A stretch of 17,560 nucleotides of DNA from Bacillota bacterium (GTDB taxonomy: Bacteria > Bacillota > Clostridia > Lachnospirales > Lachnospiraceae), in contig JAEWEO010000213.1 of assembly GCA_023389295.1 (NCBI GenBank), forward strand, positions 1-17,560. The letters run 5' to 3'. Both the position numbers and the translations under genes were made by a program. This document shows, in pieces, positions 6,242 to 14,192 of this stretch (position 1 is its first letter; every line of letters starts with the position of its first letter). The notes beneath the pieces are model-generated. The model saw only the letters and a program-made list of their open reading frames with translations, ran no database searches and was not told the DNA's origin.

Positions 6242-9200
6242 AATTATACACATTTACATGTACATACAGAATATAGTTTACTCGATGGTTCAGGTAAGAT
6301 TAAGGAGATGATTCGTCAAACCAAGGAGCTTGGTATGGATAGCCTCGCAATTACCGATCATGGTGTTATGTATGGTGTCATTGATTTTTATAAAGCTTGT
6401 ATGGCAGAAGGTATCAAGCCGATTATCGGATGTGAGGTATATGTGGCACCAAACTCCAGATTTGACCGTGAAGTTGGTGCTTTAGAGGAACGCTATCATC
6501 ATTTAGTTTTACTTGCGGAGAATAACACAGGCTATCAGAATTTAATGAAAATAGTTTCAAGAGGTTTTTTGGAAGGATTTTACTATCGCCCGAGAATTGA
6601 TTATGAAGTACTAAAACAATACAGCGAAGGTATTATTGCATTAAGTGCTTGCCTGGGAGGAGAGGTATCCTCAAATCTCTTGAGAGGTTTTTATGCAGAG
6701 GCAAAAAAAGCCGCCTTAAATCTTCAAAGTATTTTTGGTGAAAATAATTTCTTTCTGGAATTACAAGACCATGGTATGCAGGAGCAGAAAACGGTTAACC
6801 AGGGGCTTTTAAGATTGTCCCAGGAAACAGGAATTAAGCTTGTAGCAACCAATGACGTTCATTATACGTATGCGGAGGATGCAGATCCTCATGATATTCT
6901 TCTTTGCATACAAACGCAGAAGAAAGTAACGGATGAAAATCGTATGCGCTATGAGGGCGGCAATTATTATCTAAAATCTCCAGAGCAGATGTTAGAGCTG
7001 TTTCCATATGCAAGAGAAGCTTTAGAGAATACTTATGAGATCTCCAAGAGGTGCAATGTGACCATCACCTTTGGAGAATATAAATTACCGTTGTATCCTG
7101 TGCCGGAGGGCTATAGTGCTTTTGAATACTTAGATAAGCTCTGCAGAGAAGGACTTCATAGAAGATATGATCCGGTTCCGAATGAGTTGTGGGAACGTAT
7201 GGACTATGAGCTAGAAACCATTCGAAGTATGGGATTTGTGGATTATTTCTTAATTGTATGGGATTTCATTAAATATGCAAAGGACAATAATATTATGGTA
7301 GGACCGGGACGAGGAAGTGCTGCCGGCTCTATTGTTTCCTATGCTCTTGAAATTACAGATATTGATCCGATGAAGTATAGTCTACTCTTTGAACGTTTCT
7401 TAAATCCGGAACGTATTTCCATGCCCGATATTGATATCGATTTTTGCTTCGAACGTAGACAGGAGGTAATCGATTATGTTACCCGCAAGTACGGTAAGGA
7501 CAAGGTGGTTCAGATTGTTACCTTTGGAACCATGGCAGCAAAGGCGGTAATTAGAGATGTAGGAAGAGCTCTTGATCTTCCCTATTCTCTGTGTGATACT
7601 GTGGCTAAAATGATACCAACGGAGATTGGAATTACCATAGAGAAGGCTTTAAATAGTAATAAGGAATTTCGGCAGCTATATGAGACCAACCCTGATGTTA
7701 AATATTTAATCGATATGTCCATGAGACTGGAGGGTCTGCCAAGACATACCTCCATGCATGCCGCAGGCGTTGTAATTGGTAAGGAGAGCATTGACGAATA
7801 TGTACCCCTATCCCGTTCGTCCGATGATTCCGTTACCACTCAGTTTACGATGACTACCTTAGAAGAACTGGGTTTGTTAAAGATGGACTTTTTGGGACTT
7901 CGTACACTTACTGTAATTCAAAATGCTGAGGCTTTGGTTAATAAGAATAGAACCGATGGGAATAAATTTGATATTAAAGCAATAGATTATTTTGACGAGA
8001 GGGTATACGATTTGATTTCCTCTGGAAAGACGGAAGGTATCTTCCAGTTAGAAAGTGCCGGAATGAAGAGTTTCATGAAGGAATTAAAGCCTAGGAACTT
8101 AGAGGATGTCATAGCCGGTATAGCATTATATCGTCCGGGCCCAATGGACTTTATTCCAAAGTATGTAAAGGGAAAGAATGAAGCGGGTAAGATCAATTAT
8201 GAGTGCCCTGCGTTGGAGCCGATCTTATCGCCAACCTACGGTTGTATTGTTTACCAGGAGCAGGTTATGCAGATTGTCCGTGAACTTGCCGGATATAGCT
8301 ATGGTAGAAGTGATTTGGTGCGCCGTGCCATGTCAAAGAAGAAGGAATCCGTCATGATTAAGGAACGACAAACCTTTGTTTATGGTAATGAAGAGGAGAA
8401 TATTCCAGGGTGTGTCGGTAATGGAATACCCGTAGAGGTGGCAAATCATATTTTTGATGAAATGATGGATTTTGCAAAGTATGCCTTTAACAAATCCCAT
8501 GCAGCTGCTTATGCGGTAGTTTCCTATGAAACAGCCTTTTTAAAATGTTATTATCCCGTTGAGTTCATGGCGGCTTTGATGACCTCTGTGATTGATAATC
8601 CGGGCAAGGTTGCAGAATATATTTACACCTGTAGACAGATGAATATTCCTATATTACCTCCGGATATTAATGAAGGAGATGCGGTATTTACCGTATCAGA
8701 CGGTGCTATCCGTTATGCTTTGGCGGCAATCAAGGGAATTGGAAAACCGGTGATTGAAGCAATTGTCGAAGAACGAAATACAAATGGTGCCTTCACCAGT
8801 CTGAAGGATTTTGCTACAAGATTATCCGGCAAAGAAGTGAACAAACGAACCATAGAAAGCTTTATCAAAGCCGGTGTGTTTAGTAACCTGCATCCCAACC
8901 GTAGGCAGTTGATGATGAGCTATATACAGATTCTTGACAGTATTGCAGCAGACAAGAAGAAAACTCTAACAGGGCAGATGACGTTATTTGATTTTGCCAC
9001 GGAGGAGGAAAAACAAGAGTATGAGGTTACAATGCCTGAGGTAAGTGAATACAGTAAGGAGCAATTATTAGCCTTTGAGAAAGAGGTTCTTGGTATCTAT
9101 GTGAGTGGACATCCATTGGAAGAATACGAGAATCGAATTAATAAAAATGTAACGGCATATTCCAATGATTTTGCAATTGATGAAGAAACGGATCGACCGA

Positions 9201-9715
9201 AGGTAACGGATGGGAATGTCGAGATTATCGGCGGTATGATAACCTCAAAAACAGTAAAAACAACCAGAAATAATAGCATGATGGCGTTTATCACTTTGGA
9301 AGACTTATTTGGTGTAGTTGAGGTTATAATATTTCCAAAGGATTATGAAAAATTTAAAACCGTGCTGGAACCGGACCAAAAGATATTTGTACGCGGAAAG
9401 GTAACAGTAGAAGAAGAAAAACCTGCGAAGCTCATTTGTCAGGAAATCATTCTCTTTGATAATATAGTGCAGGAAGTTTGGATTAAATATTCGGATGTGG
9501 CTGCTTTTCAAAAAGATGAGCAATCTTTATACCGTATTCTTGACGAATATGACGGGAATGATACCGTAGTAATTTATTGTGTACAAGAAAAGTGTTTGAA
9601 AAGACTACCAAAGAGCAGAAGCGTTAAGGCAGATAAGGACTTAATTCAACGTTTAACAACTATTTATTCGGAGGAAAATGTACGAATTACCGAAAAGAGT
9701 ATTGAAAAACAATGA
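6239..9715 (+). CDS. dnaE: DNA polymerase III subunit alpha (DnaE)
   Basis: C-family replicative polymerase catalytic subunit. From the preferred start it has 1158 residues, typical of full-length DnaE1. In order: PHP domain opening with HLHVHTEYS (5-13); the polymerase core with GPGRGSAAGS (355-364); catalytic Asp397 and Asp399 in PDIDIDF (396-402); PRHTSMHAAGVVI (501-513); the third catalytic Asp550 in KMDFLG; a helix-hairpin-helix near 826-861 (IKGIGKP); and a C-terminal OB-fold from about 994 (GGMITSKTV...VVEVIIFP). The start at 6239 gives the family-typical N-terminus MNYTHLHVHTEYSLLDG. Low-GC Firmicutes usually also carry PolC, so this may be the second replicase; that is general knowledge, not visible here. 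It has its own promoter, and pfkA follows closely. Confidence 0.96.
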   Translation: MNYTHLHVHTEYSLLDGSGKIKEMIRQTKELGMDSLAITDHGVMYGVIDFYKACMAEGIKPIIGCEVYVAPNSRFDREVGALEERYHHLVLLAENNTGYQNLMKIVSRGFLEGFYYRPRIDYEVLKQYSEGIIALSACLGGEVSSNLLRGFYAEAKKAALNLQSIFGENNFFLELQDHGMQEQKTVNQGLLRLSQETGIKLVATNDVHYTYAEDADPHDILLCIQTQKKVTDENRMRYEGGNYYLKSPEQMLELFPYAREALENTYEISKRCNVTITFGEYKLPLYPVPEGYSAFEYLDKLCREGLHRRYDPVPNELWERMDYELETIRSMGFVDYFLIVWDFIKYAKDNNIMVGPGRGSAAGSIVSYALEITDIDPMKYSLLFERFLNPERISMPDIDIDFCFERRQEVIDYVTRKYGKDKVVQIVTFGTMAAKAVIRDVGRALDLPYSLCDTVAKMIPTEIGITIEKALNSNKEFRQLYETNPDVKYLIDMSMRLEGLPRHTSMHAAGVVIGKESIDEYVPLSRSSDDSVTTQFTMTTLEELGLLKMDFLGLRTLTVIQNAEALVNKNRTDGNKFDIKAIDYFDERVYDLISSGKTEGIFQLESAGMKSFMKELKPRNLEDVIAGIALYRPGPMDFIPKYVKGKNEAGKINYECPALEPILSPTYGCIVYQEQVMQIVRELAGYSYGRSDLVRRAMSKKKESVMIKERQTFVYGNEEENIPGCVGNGIPVEVANHIFDEMMDFAKYAFNKSHAAAYAVVSYETAFLKCYYPVEFMAALMTSVIDNPGKVAEYIYTCRQMNIPILPPDINEGDAVFTVSDGAIRYALAAIKGIGKPVIEAIVEERNTNGAFTSLKDFATRLSGKEVNKRTIESFIKAGVFSNLHPNRRQLMMSYIQILDSIAADKKKTLTGQMTLFDFATEEEKQEYEVTMPEVSEYSKEQLLAFEKEVLGIYVSGHPLEEYENRINKNVTAYSNDFAIDEETDRPKVTDGNVEIIGGMITSKTVKTTRNNSMMAFITLEDLFGVVEVIIFPKDYEKFKTVLEPDQKIFVRGKVTVEEEKPAKLICQEIILFDNIVQEVWIKYSDVAAFQKDEQSLYRILDEYDGNDTVVIYCVQEKCLKRLPKSRSVKADKDLIQRLTTIYSEENVRITEKSIEKQ

Positions 9716-9730
9716 AAAATGGATTAGAAT
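9702..9730 (+). promoter_or_regulatory. Candidate promoter for pfkA inside the dnaE end
   Basis: TTGAAA (9702-9707), 17-bp spacer, TAGAAT (9725-9730): five of six matches in each box. The -35 lies in the last codons of dnaE. Transcription would start near 9737, about 125 nt before the pfkA start codon, allowing pfkA expression independent of dnaE. Confidence 0.5.
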
Positions 9731-9861
9731 ACTGTAGTCTAAGTTGTTAAAGGTGGAGTAAACCGAGATTTATGGAATCGGTTGTGGATACAAGTAGAAT
9801 TAGGAATAATTCACTTGTTTTATTGAGATGCTGCAAGGGCAGTATGTTGGAGGTAATAATA

Positions 9862-10836
9862 ATGGGAAGTAATGTTAAGACAATCGGTGTGCTGACTAGT
9901 GGAGGAGATGCGCCGGGGATGAATGCAGCTATAAGAGCTGTTGTAAGAACTGCTTTGGCAGCAGGCCTTAAAGTAAAGGGTATTAGAAGAGGTTTTCAAG
10001 GTCTATTAGAGGAAGATATCGTTGATATGGATAACAAAAGTGTATCCGATATCATTCAACGCGGTGGAACAATTCTTTATACAGCCAGATGCCTTGATAT
10101 GCTTAAGCCTGAAGTGCAGGACGAGGCAGCCCAAATCTGTAGAAAAAATGAAATTGACGGACTAGTTGTAATTGGTGGAGACGGATCTTTTAAAGGAGCC
10201 CAAGCATTAGCAAGAAGGGGTATTAATGCAGTAGGTATCCCTGGTACCATTGATTTGGATATTGCTTGTACAGAATACACCATCGGTTTTGATACTGCAG
10301 TTAATACTGCAATGGAAACAATAGATAAGGTTAGAGATACTTCCACCTCCCATGAAAGATGTAGTGTTATCGAAGTAATGGGTAGACATGCCGGTTTTAT
10401 TGCATTATGGTGCGGTATTGCTAATGGAGCGGAAGAAATTCTGATATCCGAACGATATGATTATGATGAGCAGAGAATCATCAATAATATTATAGAGAAA
10501 CGTAAGAAGGGTAAGAAGCACTATATTATTGTGAATGCAGAAGGTGTTGGTGATTCCAACGGTATGGCAAAGAGAATTGAAGCTGCTACTGGTATGGAGA
10601 CAAGAGCAACGATCATCGGTCATGCACAAAGAGGTGGAAGTCCTACAACGAGAGACCGTGTATATGCCTCCATGATGGGAGCAAAAGCTGTTGATCTATT
10701 AGTAGAAGGTCACAGTAAACGTATTGTTGCTTTCAAGGACGGACAGTATGTTGATTTTGACATAGAAGAAGGTTTAGCTATGAAGAAGGATGTTGATCAA
10801 TATATGTATGAACTATCCATCAGACTTTCTAAATAA
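9862..10836 (+). CDS. pfkA: ATP-dependent 6-phosphofructokinase
   Basis: Converts fructose 6-phosphate to fructose 1,6-bisphosphate in glycolysis. The 324-residue product has the bacterial PfkA layout: ATP loop GVLTSGGDAPGMNA (9-22), GGDGSFKGA (105-113) with the Gly residues of ATP-dependent rather than PPi-dependent enzymes, catalytic PGTIDLD (127-133, Asp131), MGRHAGFIAL and GHAQRGGSPTTRDR. The fifth residue of the TIDND motif group is changed: Asn is Leu (residue 132). The start at 9862 has GGAGG at 9849-9853, 8 nt upstream, and matches the usual N-terminus; an upstream in-frame ATG at 9772 would add 30 residues unlike any PfkA. It is followed by a strong terminator. Together with glcK the window supplies two glycolytic kinases. 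Confidence 0.95.
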   Translation: MGSNVKTIGVLTSGGDAPGMNAAIRAVVRTALAAGLKVKGIRRGFQGLLEEDIVDMDNKSVSDIIQRGGTILYTARCLDMLKPEVQDEAAQICRKNEIDGLVVIGGDGSFKGAQALARRGINAVGIPGTIDLDIACTEYTIGFDTAVNTAMETIDKVRDTSTSHERCSVIEVMGRHAGFIALWCGIANGAEEILISERYDYDEQRIINNIIEKRKKGKKHYIIVNAEGVGDSNGMAKRIEAATGMETRATIIGHAQRGGSPTTRDRVYASMMGAKAVDLLVEGHSKRIVAFKDGQYVDFDIEEGLAMKKDVDQYMYELSIRLSK

Positions 10837-10859
10837 TAATAGAATTAGATATTGAACAT

Positions 10860-10912
10860 AAAAGCGGATTATGATCGGATCGTTTTATCGACCAATTGTG
10901 ATCGGCTTTTTT
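10860..10912 (+). terminator. Rho-independent terminator after pfkA
   Basis: Long imperfect stem between 10860-10878 and 10892-10910, with two mismatches and several G-U pairs, capped by an inner 3-bp stem (10880-10882 with 10889-10891). It ends in six T (10907-10912). The sequence from 10913 to about 11029 shows nothing I can name. Confidence 0.85.
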
Positions 10913-11029
10913 ATCGTATAAGAAATCTCGTTCTATAGGATAAAAAAGTGATCTTTATGGAACGCAGCTATTCATATCTTCGTCTAATGGTTGAAGGAAA
11001 CAAGGGAATAAGTTGCATCCATTTTATTA

Positions 11030-11058
11030 TTTACATCATCTGCCAATCCATGTATACT
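11030..11058 (+). promoter_or_regulatory. Sigma-A-type promoter for the ECF sigma operon
   Basis: TTTACA (11030-11035), 17-bp spacer, TATACT (11053-11058): five of six in each box. It lies about 90 bp before the sigma gene. A housekeeping promoter here suggests basal expression of the operon; I saw no convincing second, ECF-type promoter. Confidence 0.6.
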
Positions 11059-11150
11059 ATAGAATAATGGACAAGGGAATATAATCCATATGAATATAGA
11101 TACAAGAAAGGGACGTTGATTAAAATAAGGTTATTATAGGGGGAAATAGG

Positions 11151-11699
11151 ATGCAGAAAGACATGCAAAATGATCTCTTGGAAAAAATACCTGCTTATGA
11201 CATAGAAACCCTAATTCGGCAATACGGGAACGATGTATTAAGAACAGCATATATGTATGTTAAGGATATGCATATGGCTGAAGATATTTTTCAAGATGTC
11301 TTTATAAAAGTAAATCAAAAAATTTCAACTTTTGAAGGCAATTCCAGCGTTAAAACATGGATAATTAGAATTACCATTAATACATGTAAGGACTATCTAA
11401 AGAGTGCCTACAGCAGGCGGGTTGTACCTATGATGGAATATCAGGAGGATGCAATCATAAGTGAAAGTGATTATGATGAAGTGGAAAAACAGGATACGAA
11501 GGAGCTGATTAAAAAGGCAGTTCTTTCCTTGCCGTCAAAATATAAGGATCTTGTTCTTTGTGTATATTTTCAGGAAATGTCATTAACCGAAGCGGCGAAA
11601 GTACTGAATATTGCAGAAGGAACGGCTAAGAGCCGACTTTCGAGAGCGAGACAAAAGCTAAAATTGATATTGGAAGGGAGGGTTTCAGTTGAACTATAG
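11151..11699 (+). CDS. ECF-type RNA polymerase sigma factor (sigma-70 family)
   Basis: A 182-residue group 4 sigma factor that should direct RNA polymerase to an envelope- or stress-related regulon. Region 2 spans about 20-85, with the AEDIFQDVFIKV segment (43-54) and KTWIIRITINTC (68-79). Region 4 spans about 115-172, with LPSKYKDLVLCVYFQ and the helix-turn-helix MSLTEAAKVLNIAEGTAKSR (143-162). Regions 1 and 3 are absent, as in ECF factors. AGGGGG (11138-11143) precedes the ATG. It overlaps the next gene by 11 bp, typical of a sigma and anti-sigma pair. The specific ECF subgroup and inducing signal cannot be read from the sequence. Confidence 0.93.
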   Translation: MQKDMQNDLLEKIPAYDIETLIRQYGNDVLRTAYMYVKDMHMAEDIFQDVFIKVNQKISTFEGNSSVKTWIIRITINTCKDYLKSAYSRRVVPMMEYQEDAIISESDYDEVEKQDTKELIKKAVLSLPSKYKDLVLCVYFQEMSLTEAAKVLNIAEGTAKSRLSRARQKLKLILEGRVSVEL

Positions 11700-12660
11700 T
11701 GATAATAATAAAGATAATATTGAACTGGATGATATGGATATCAGATCACATCTGAACACTTCCCTTGATTTAGGTGGAATAACTGTTTCAGAGGATTTAA
11801 TTAATAGAACGTTAGAAGCAATCAAAAAGCAATCAACAGATCAAGTAGGGAAGGAAGAAATCAAAGAAGAAAAAATAACGAAGAAGGTAATACCTTGGAA
11901 CCGATATGTTCGTGGTCTAGCAAGTGTTGCAGCGGCGGCATTGATTATAGTTGCCGGGTATAATCTGTTAGATAATATGGGTGGACAAAAGAAGAGTGAA
12001 AGTAATAGCTTATCCGGAAACGATACATCCATAAGCTATGATATGGCTGTAGATGAAAGTGCATCGAACAAAGATAGTGGAGAGCGTTCTGAAGAAAACG
12101 GGGTTACGAGTGCCATAACGAGTGAAAAAAGTGATGAAATACCAACGGAGGATGCTCAAATCCAATCGGAGAAAGAAGCGCTAGAACCTCAATTTTCTAT
12201 AGCAGCAGATAGTGAATTAAACGATGAAGTTAGTAATTATTATAGTGGTGCAGCAAATTCATCGGAGTCTTTGGATGCAGTTAATGGCTTGGGGGGGGAT
12301 CTTGTATTCACCTTTCGGGATATTTTCTTAATGGACCCGGAGCAGGCAGGATATGTTACAATCACGGATGAAGTGAATAAAAAATCCATTACCTTAACAG
12401 CTATGGAAGAAATTACTGACTTTTATACTGTCATGGAAAAACACCAATTTACACAGAATACGGAGATAACAACGGATCAGAACTATTCCGTAGAAATTAG
12501 CAATCCCAAGGAGGATGCTCTTTATACGATGGTAATTGGTAATTATATTGCAGTAAATTATAAAGATAATGATGTTACAAGCCAAAGTCTATACAATGTA
12601 CTTGATCTGGGCTTACTAATACAAGACTTACAGGAGTTCTTTTTGAAGTATTCAAAATAA
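11689..12660 (+). CDS. Putative membrane anti-sigma factor with extracytoplasmic domain
   Basis: The 323-residue protein starts at TTG 11689, inside the end of the sigma gene, with AAGGGAGGG just upstream (11674-11682), so translation is coupled. Residues 1-74 are a charged cytoplasmic part with an amphipathic stretch (ITVSEDLINRTLEAIKKQ, 31-48). One membrane segment lies at about 76-95. A Ser/Glu/Asp-rich linker (100-170) leads to an outside domain (about 175-323) that I do not recognise. There is no cysteine anywhere, so the common zinc anti-sigma motif HxxxCxxC is absent. The anti-sigma role is inferred from gene overlap and topology, not from a recognised domain. A G8 run is in the coding sequence (12291-12298). 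Confidence 0.7.
   Translation: MNYSDNNKDNIELDDMDIRSHLNTSLDLGGITVSEDLINRTLEAIKKQSTDQVGKEEIKEEKITKKVIPWNRYVRGLASVAAAALIIVAGYNLLDNMGGQKKSESNSLSGNDTSISYDMAVDESASNKDSGERSEENGVTSAITSEKSDEIPTEDAQIQSEKEALEPQFSIAADSELNDEVSNYYSGAANSSESLDAVNGLGGDLVFTFRDIFLMDPEQAGYVTITDEVNKKSITLTAMEEITDFYTVMEKHQFTQNTEITTDQNYSVEISNPKEDALYTMVIGNYIAVNYKDNDVTSQSLYNVLDLGLLIQDLQEFFLKYSK
12291..12298 (+). repeat. G8 homopolymer inside the anti-sigma gene
   Basis: Eight consecutive G encode part of GLGGD (residues 200-204). In an AT-rich coding region such a run is exceptional. Losing one G would bring a stop codon after about ten further codons; gaining one would also end the frame early. Either would remove the last third of the protein outside the membrane. 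Confidence 0.95.
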
Positions 12661-12705
12661 GAGGATAGAAATAATTCGGATAAAGATTATAAAAGCTTAG
12701 AGAAT

Positions 12706-12756
12706 AAAAAGGTTCTAACAGGTACACCTTATAGGGGCACTTGCTAGAACTTTTTT
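12706..12756. terminator. Probable bidirectional terminator between convergent genes
   Basis: AAAAAGGTTCTA (12706-12717) pairs with TAGAACTTTTTT (12745-12756), one pair being G-U, and pairing continues inward with few mismatches. T-runs form on both strands, so it can end the sigma operon from the left and the acidic membrane protein gene from the right. Confidence 0.85.
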
Positions 12757-12800
12757 AAAGTAAGCGATAGCTTTAGAAATGCATTTGTTTACTGTTTGTC

Positions 12801-13115
12801 TTAAACTTCTTTTTCTTGTGTTGTATCCTCAATATTTTCAATTGAGTCTACCTCGAAGTCCTCCTCAGTAGTCTCAGCTGAGTCTTCTTCTGAGGTTATG
12901 TTGATAGACACATATTCTCTGGATTCTTTTTTAGGTTCATCTTCAAGATTTTCAAAATCTTCATAATCGTCTTCAAAATCTTCAAAATCATCTTCGAAAT
13001 CCTCAAAATCATCGGAGGAGTCGTTTTTGATGTAGGTCTTATAGAGATAATAGGCACCAGCTGCTACGGAAGCTACGGCAAAAGTACCAAATAAAAATTT
13101 ACCAAGTTTTTTCAT
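12801..13115 (-). CDS. Small membrane-anchored acidic repeat protein, unknown function
   Basis: A 104-residue protein I do not recognise. It begins MKKLGKFLFG and has one hydrophobic segment at about 7-24, followed by a short basic stretch and then an extremely acidic tail (31-104) with almost no Lys except near 62-63. The tail opens with tandem heptads FEDFEDD (37-43), FEDFEDD (44-50) and YEDFENL (51-57). The first residues may be a membrane anchor or an uncleaved signal; no lipobox Cys is present. The ATG on the minus strand has AAAGGAAG about 8 nt upstream. The gene converges on the sigma operon across a shared terminator and diverges from the acetyltransferase gene. Composition, ribosome binding site and repeats support a real gene; its role is unknown. 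Confidence 0.75.
   Translation of the reverse strand: MKKLGKFLFGTFAVASVAAGAYYLYKTYIKNDSSDDFEDFEDDFEDFEDDYEDFENLEDEPKKESREYVSINITSEEDSAETTEEDFEVDSIENIEDTTQEKEV
12945..13007 (-). repeat. 21-bp tandem repeats coding FEDFEDD
   Basis: Three imperfect 21-bp units encode residues 37-57 of the acidic protein. On the plus strand they appear as repeated TCTTCAAAATC-like blocks. The third unit is diverged (YEDFENL). Confidence 0.8.
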
Positions 13116-13271
13116 ATGCTTTCTTCCTTTCCGTTTTATTTATAATTATATACCATTATTTCATTATAATTCTGTTTTGAGAAAAAATAAAGTAAAAGTT
13201 CTATAAACATGAAAATATTGCTAGACTGTCTGATAAAATATATTCTTTTCATAGAATTGACTTATTTTACC

Positions 13272-13300
13272 TTTACAAAAAATATGAATTATTTTATGAT
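13272..13300 (+). promoter_or_regulatory. Promoter for the GNAT acetyltransferase gene
   Basis: TTTACA (13272-13277), 17-bp spacer, TATGAT (13295-13300), five of six in each box, about 85 bp before the start codon. A TTGACT at 13257-13262 has no -10 at the right distance. I found no clear promoter for the divergent minus-strand gene in 13116-13271. Confidence 0.55.
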
Positions 13301-13384
13301 GAGATAAGCCATTATGTGGCAATCTAGTATCGATGGGTTCCATATAAGAGGTACATAAGAATGGATTATAAAAGGAGGGTTAAC

Positions 13385-13954
13385 ATGAAAATGAAACAGG
13401 AAGCAGTTGAGAAGCCTTTCCAAGGTAATAAGAATAATTACGAGCACGATGAGAAGACTTCTGTAAGGATACTACTGGTTGAGACGGACAAAGAGATTGA
13501 ACAGGTTGCCGAACTTGCTAAGGAGATATGGCTTGAGCATTACGAACCTATTATCGGTAGAGAACAGGTTCATTATATGATAGAGAAGTTTCAATCGGTT
13601 CAGGCAATGAAGGAGCAGATGGAACATAAGAATTACCATTACTATAGGCTGATGGCATCGGATAAATTAGCCGGATATTTTGCCTGCTGCGAGGAAGAGG
13701 AGAAATTATTTCTTAGTAAACTGTATATAGCAAAAAACTATAGGGGCATGGGATACGCAAGAGAAGCTCTAAATTATATGGAAGACTATTGTAAAAACCA
13801 TGACTTGCAAGCTATATGGCTGACCGTCAACCGTAATAATACAGGAAGTATCCATCGATATGAAAAGTTAGGGTTTGCAAAAAAATATGAGCAGGTAGCC
13901 GATATCGGTGACGGTTATGTTATGGATGATTATGTTATGGAGAAGAAATTATAA
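13385..13954 (+). CDS. GNAT-family N-acetyltransferase
   Basis: A 189-residue acyltransferase expected to move acetyl from acetyl-CoA to an amine; the substrate is unknown. The GNAT core covers about 28-188. Motif A is LSKLYIAKNYRGMGYAREAL (110-129), with the RGMGYA pyrophosphate loop. Motif B is WLTVNRNNTGSIHRYEKLGF (145-164). The first 25 residues are charged and probably disordered. AAGGAGG at 13372-13378 is 6 nt before ATG 13385. An ATG at 13361 is in frame but would place this ribosome binding site inside the gene and has none of its own. It stands alone between its promoter and the next promoter; no clear terminator was found after it. Confidence 0.88.
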   Translation: MKMKQEAVEKPFQGNKNNYEHDEKTSVRILLVETDKEIEQVAELAKEIWLEHYEPIIGREQVHYMIEKFQSVQAMKEQMEHKNYHYYRLMASDKLAGYFACCEEEEKLFLSKLYIAKNYRGMGYAREALNYMEDYCKNHDLQAIWLTVNRNNTGSIHRYEKLGFAKKYEQVADIGDGYVMDDYVMEKKL

Positions 13955-14097
13955 GTTTATTCGATTGAAACGGAGAATGGGAATGGCTACATCTATTTGA
14001 GCTATAGTTTGTCCAGAAGACTAATAAATCTATGAATTTATGTGGATATGTGGAAGAAATTACAATGTAAGAAAAAATTAAGTAATTCGACAAGATT

Positions 14098-14126
14098 TTG
14101 ACATTGGTTTTGTGTTATGATACGAT
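14098..14126 (+). promoter_or_regulatory. Promoter for the Ig-like protein and hemerythrin genes
   Basis: TTGACA (14098-14103), 17-bp spacer, TACGAT (14121-14126), with TG at 14118-14119 giving an extended -10. Perfect -35; four of six in the -10. It lies about 65 bp before the start codon. Confidence 0.65.
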
Positions 14127-14192
14127 AGATATAGTGAAACATATTTGATTTTATCTAATAGTTAATGTGGGATGAATTAGGAGGAATGTAGA

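Noticed and set aside
9772..9861. 30-codon N-terminal extension of pfkA from ATG 9772
   Set aside because: The extension does not resemble any PfkA N-terminus, while ATG 9862 has a well-spaced GGAGG and the normal family start. I treat 9772-9861 as leader.
10913..11029. Possible riboswitch or ECF-type autoregulatory promoter before the sigma gene
   Set aside because: A GGAAAC sequence is present near 10996 but without a convincing ECF -10 partner, and no structured leader was recognised.
13361..13384. Upstream ATG for the acetyltransferase
   Set aside because: The strong AAGGAGG at 13372-13378 lies within this extension and clearly serves ATG 13385.
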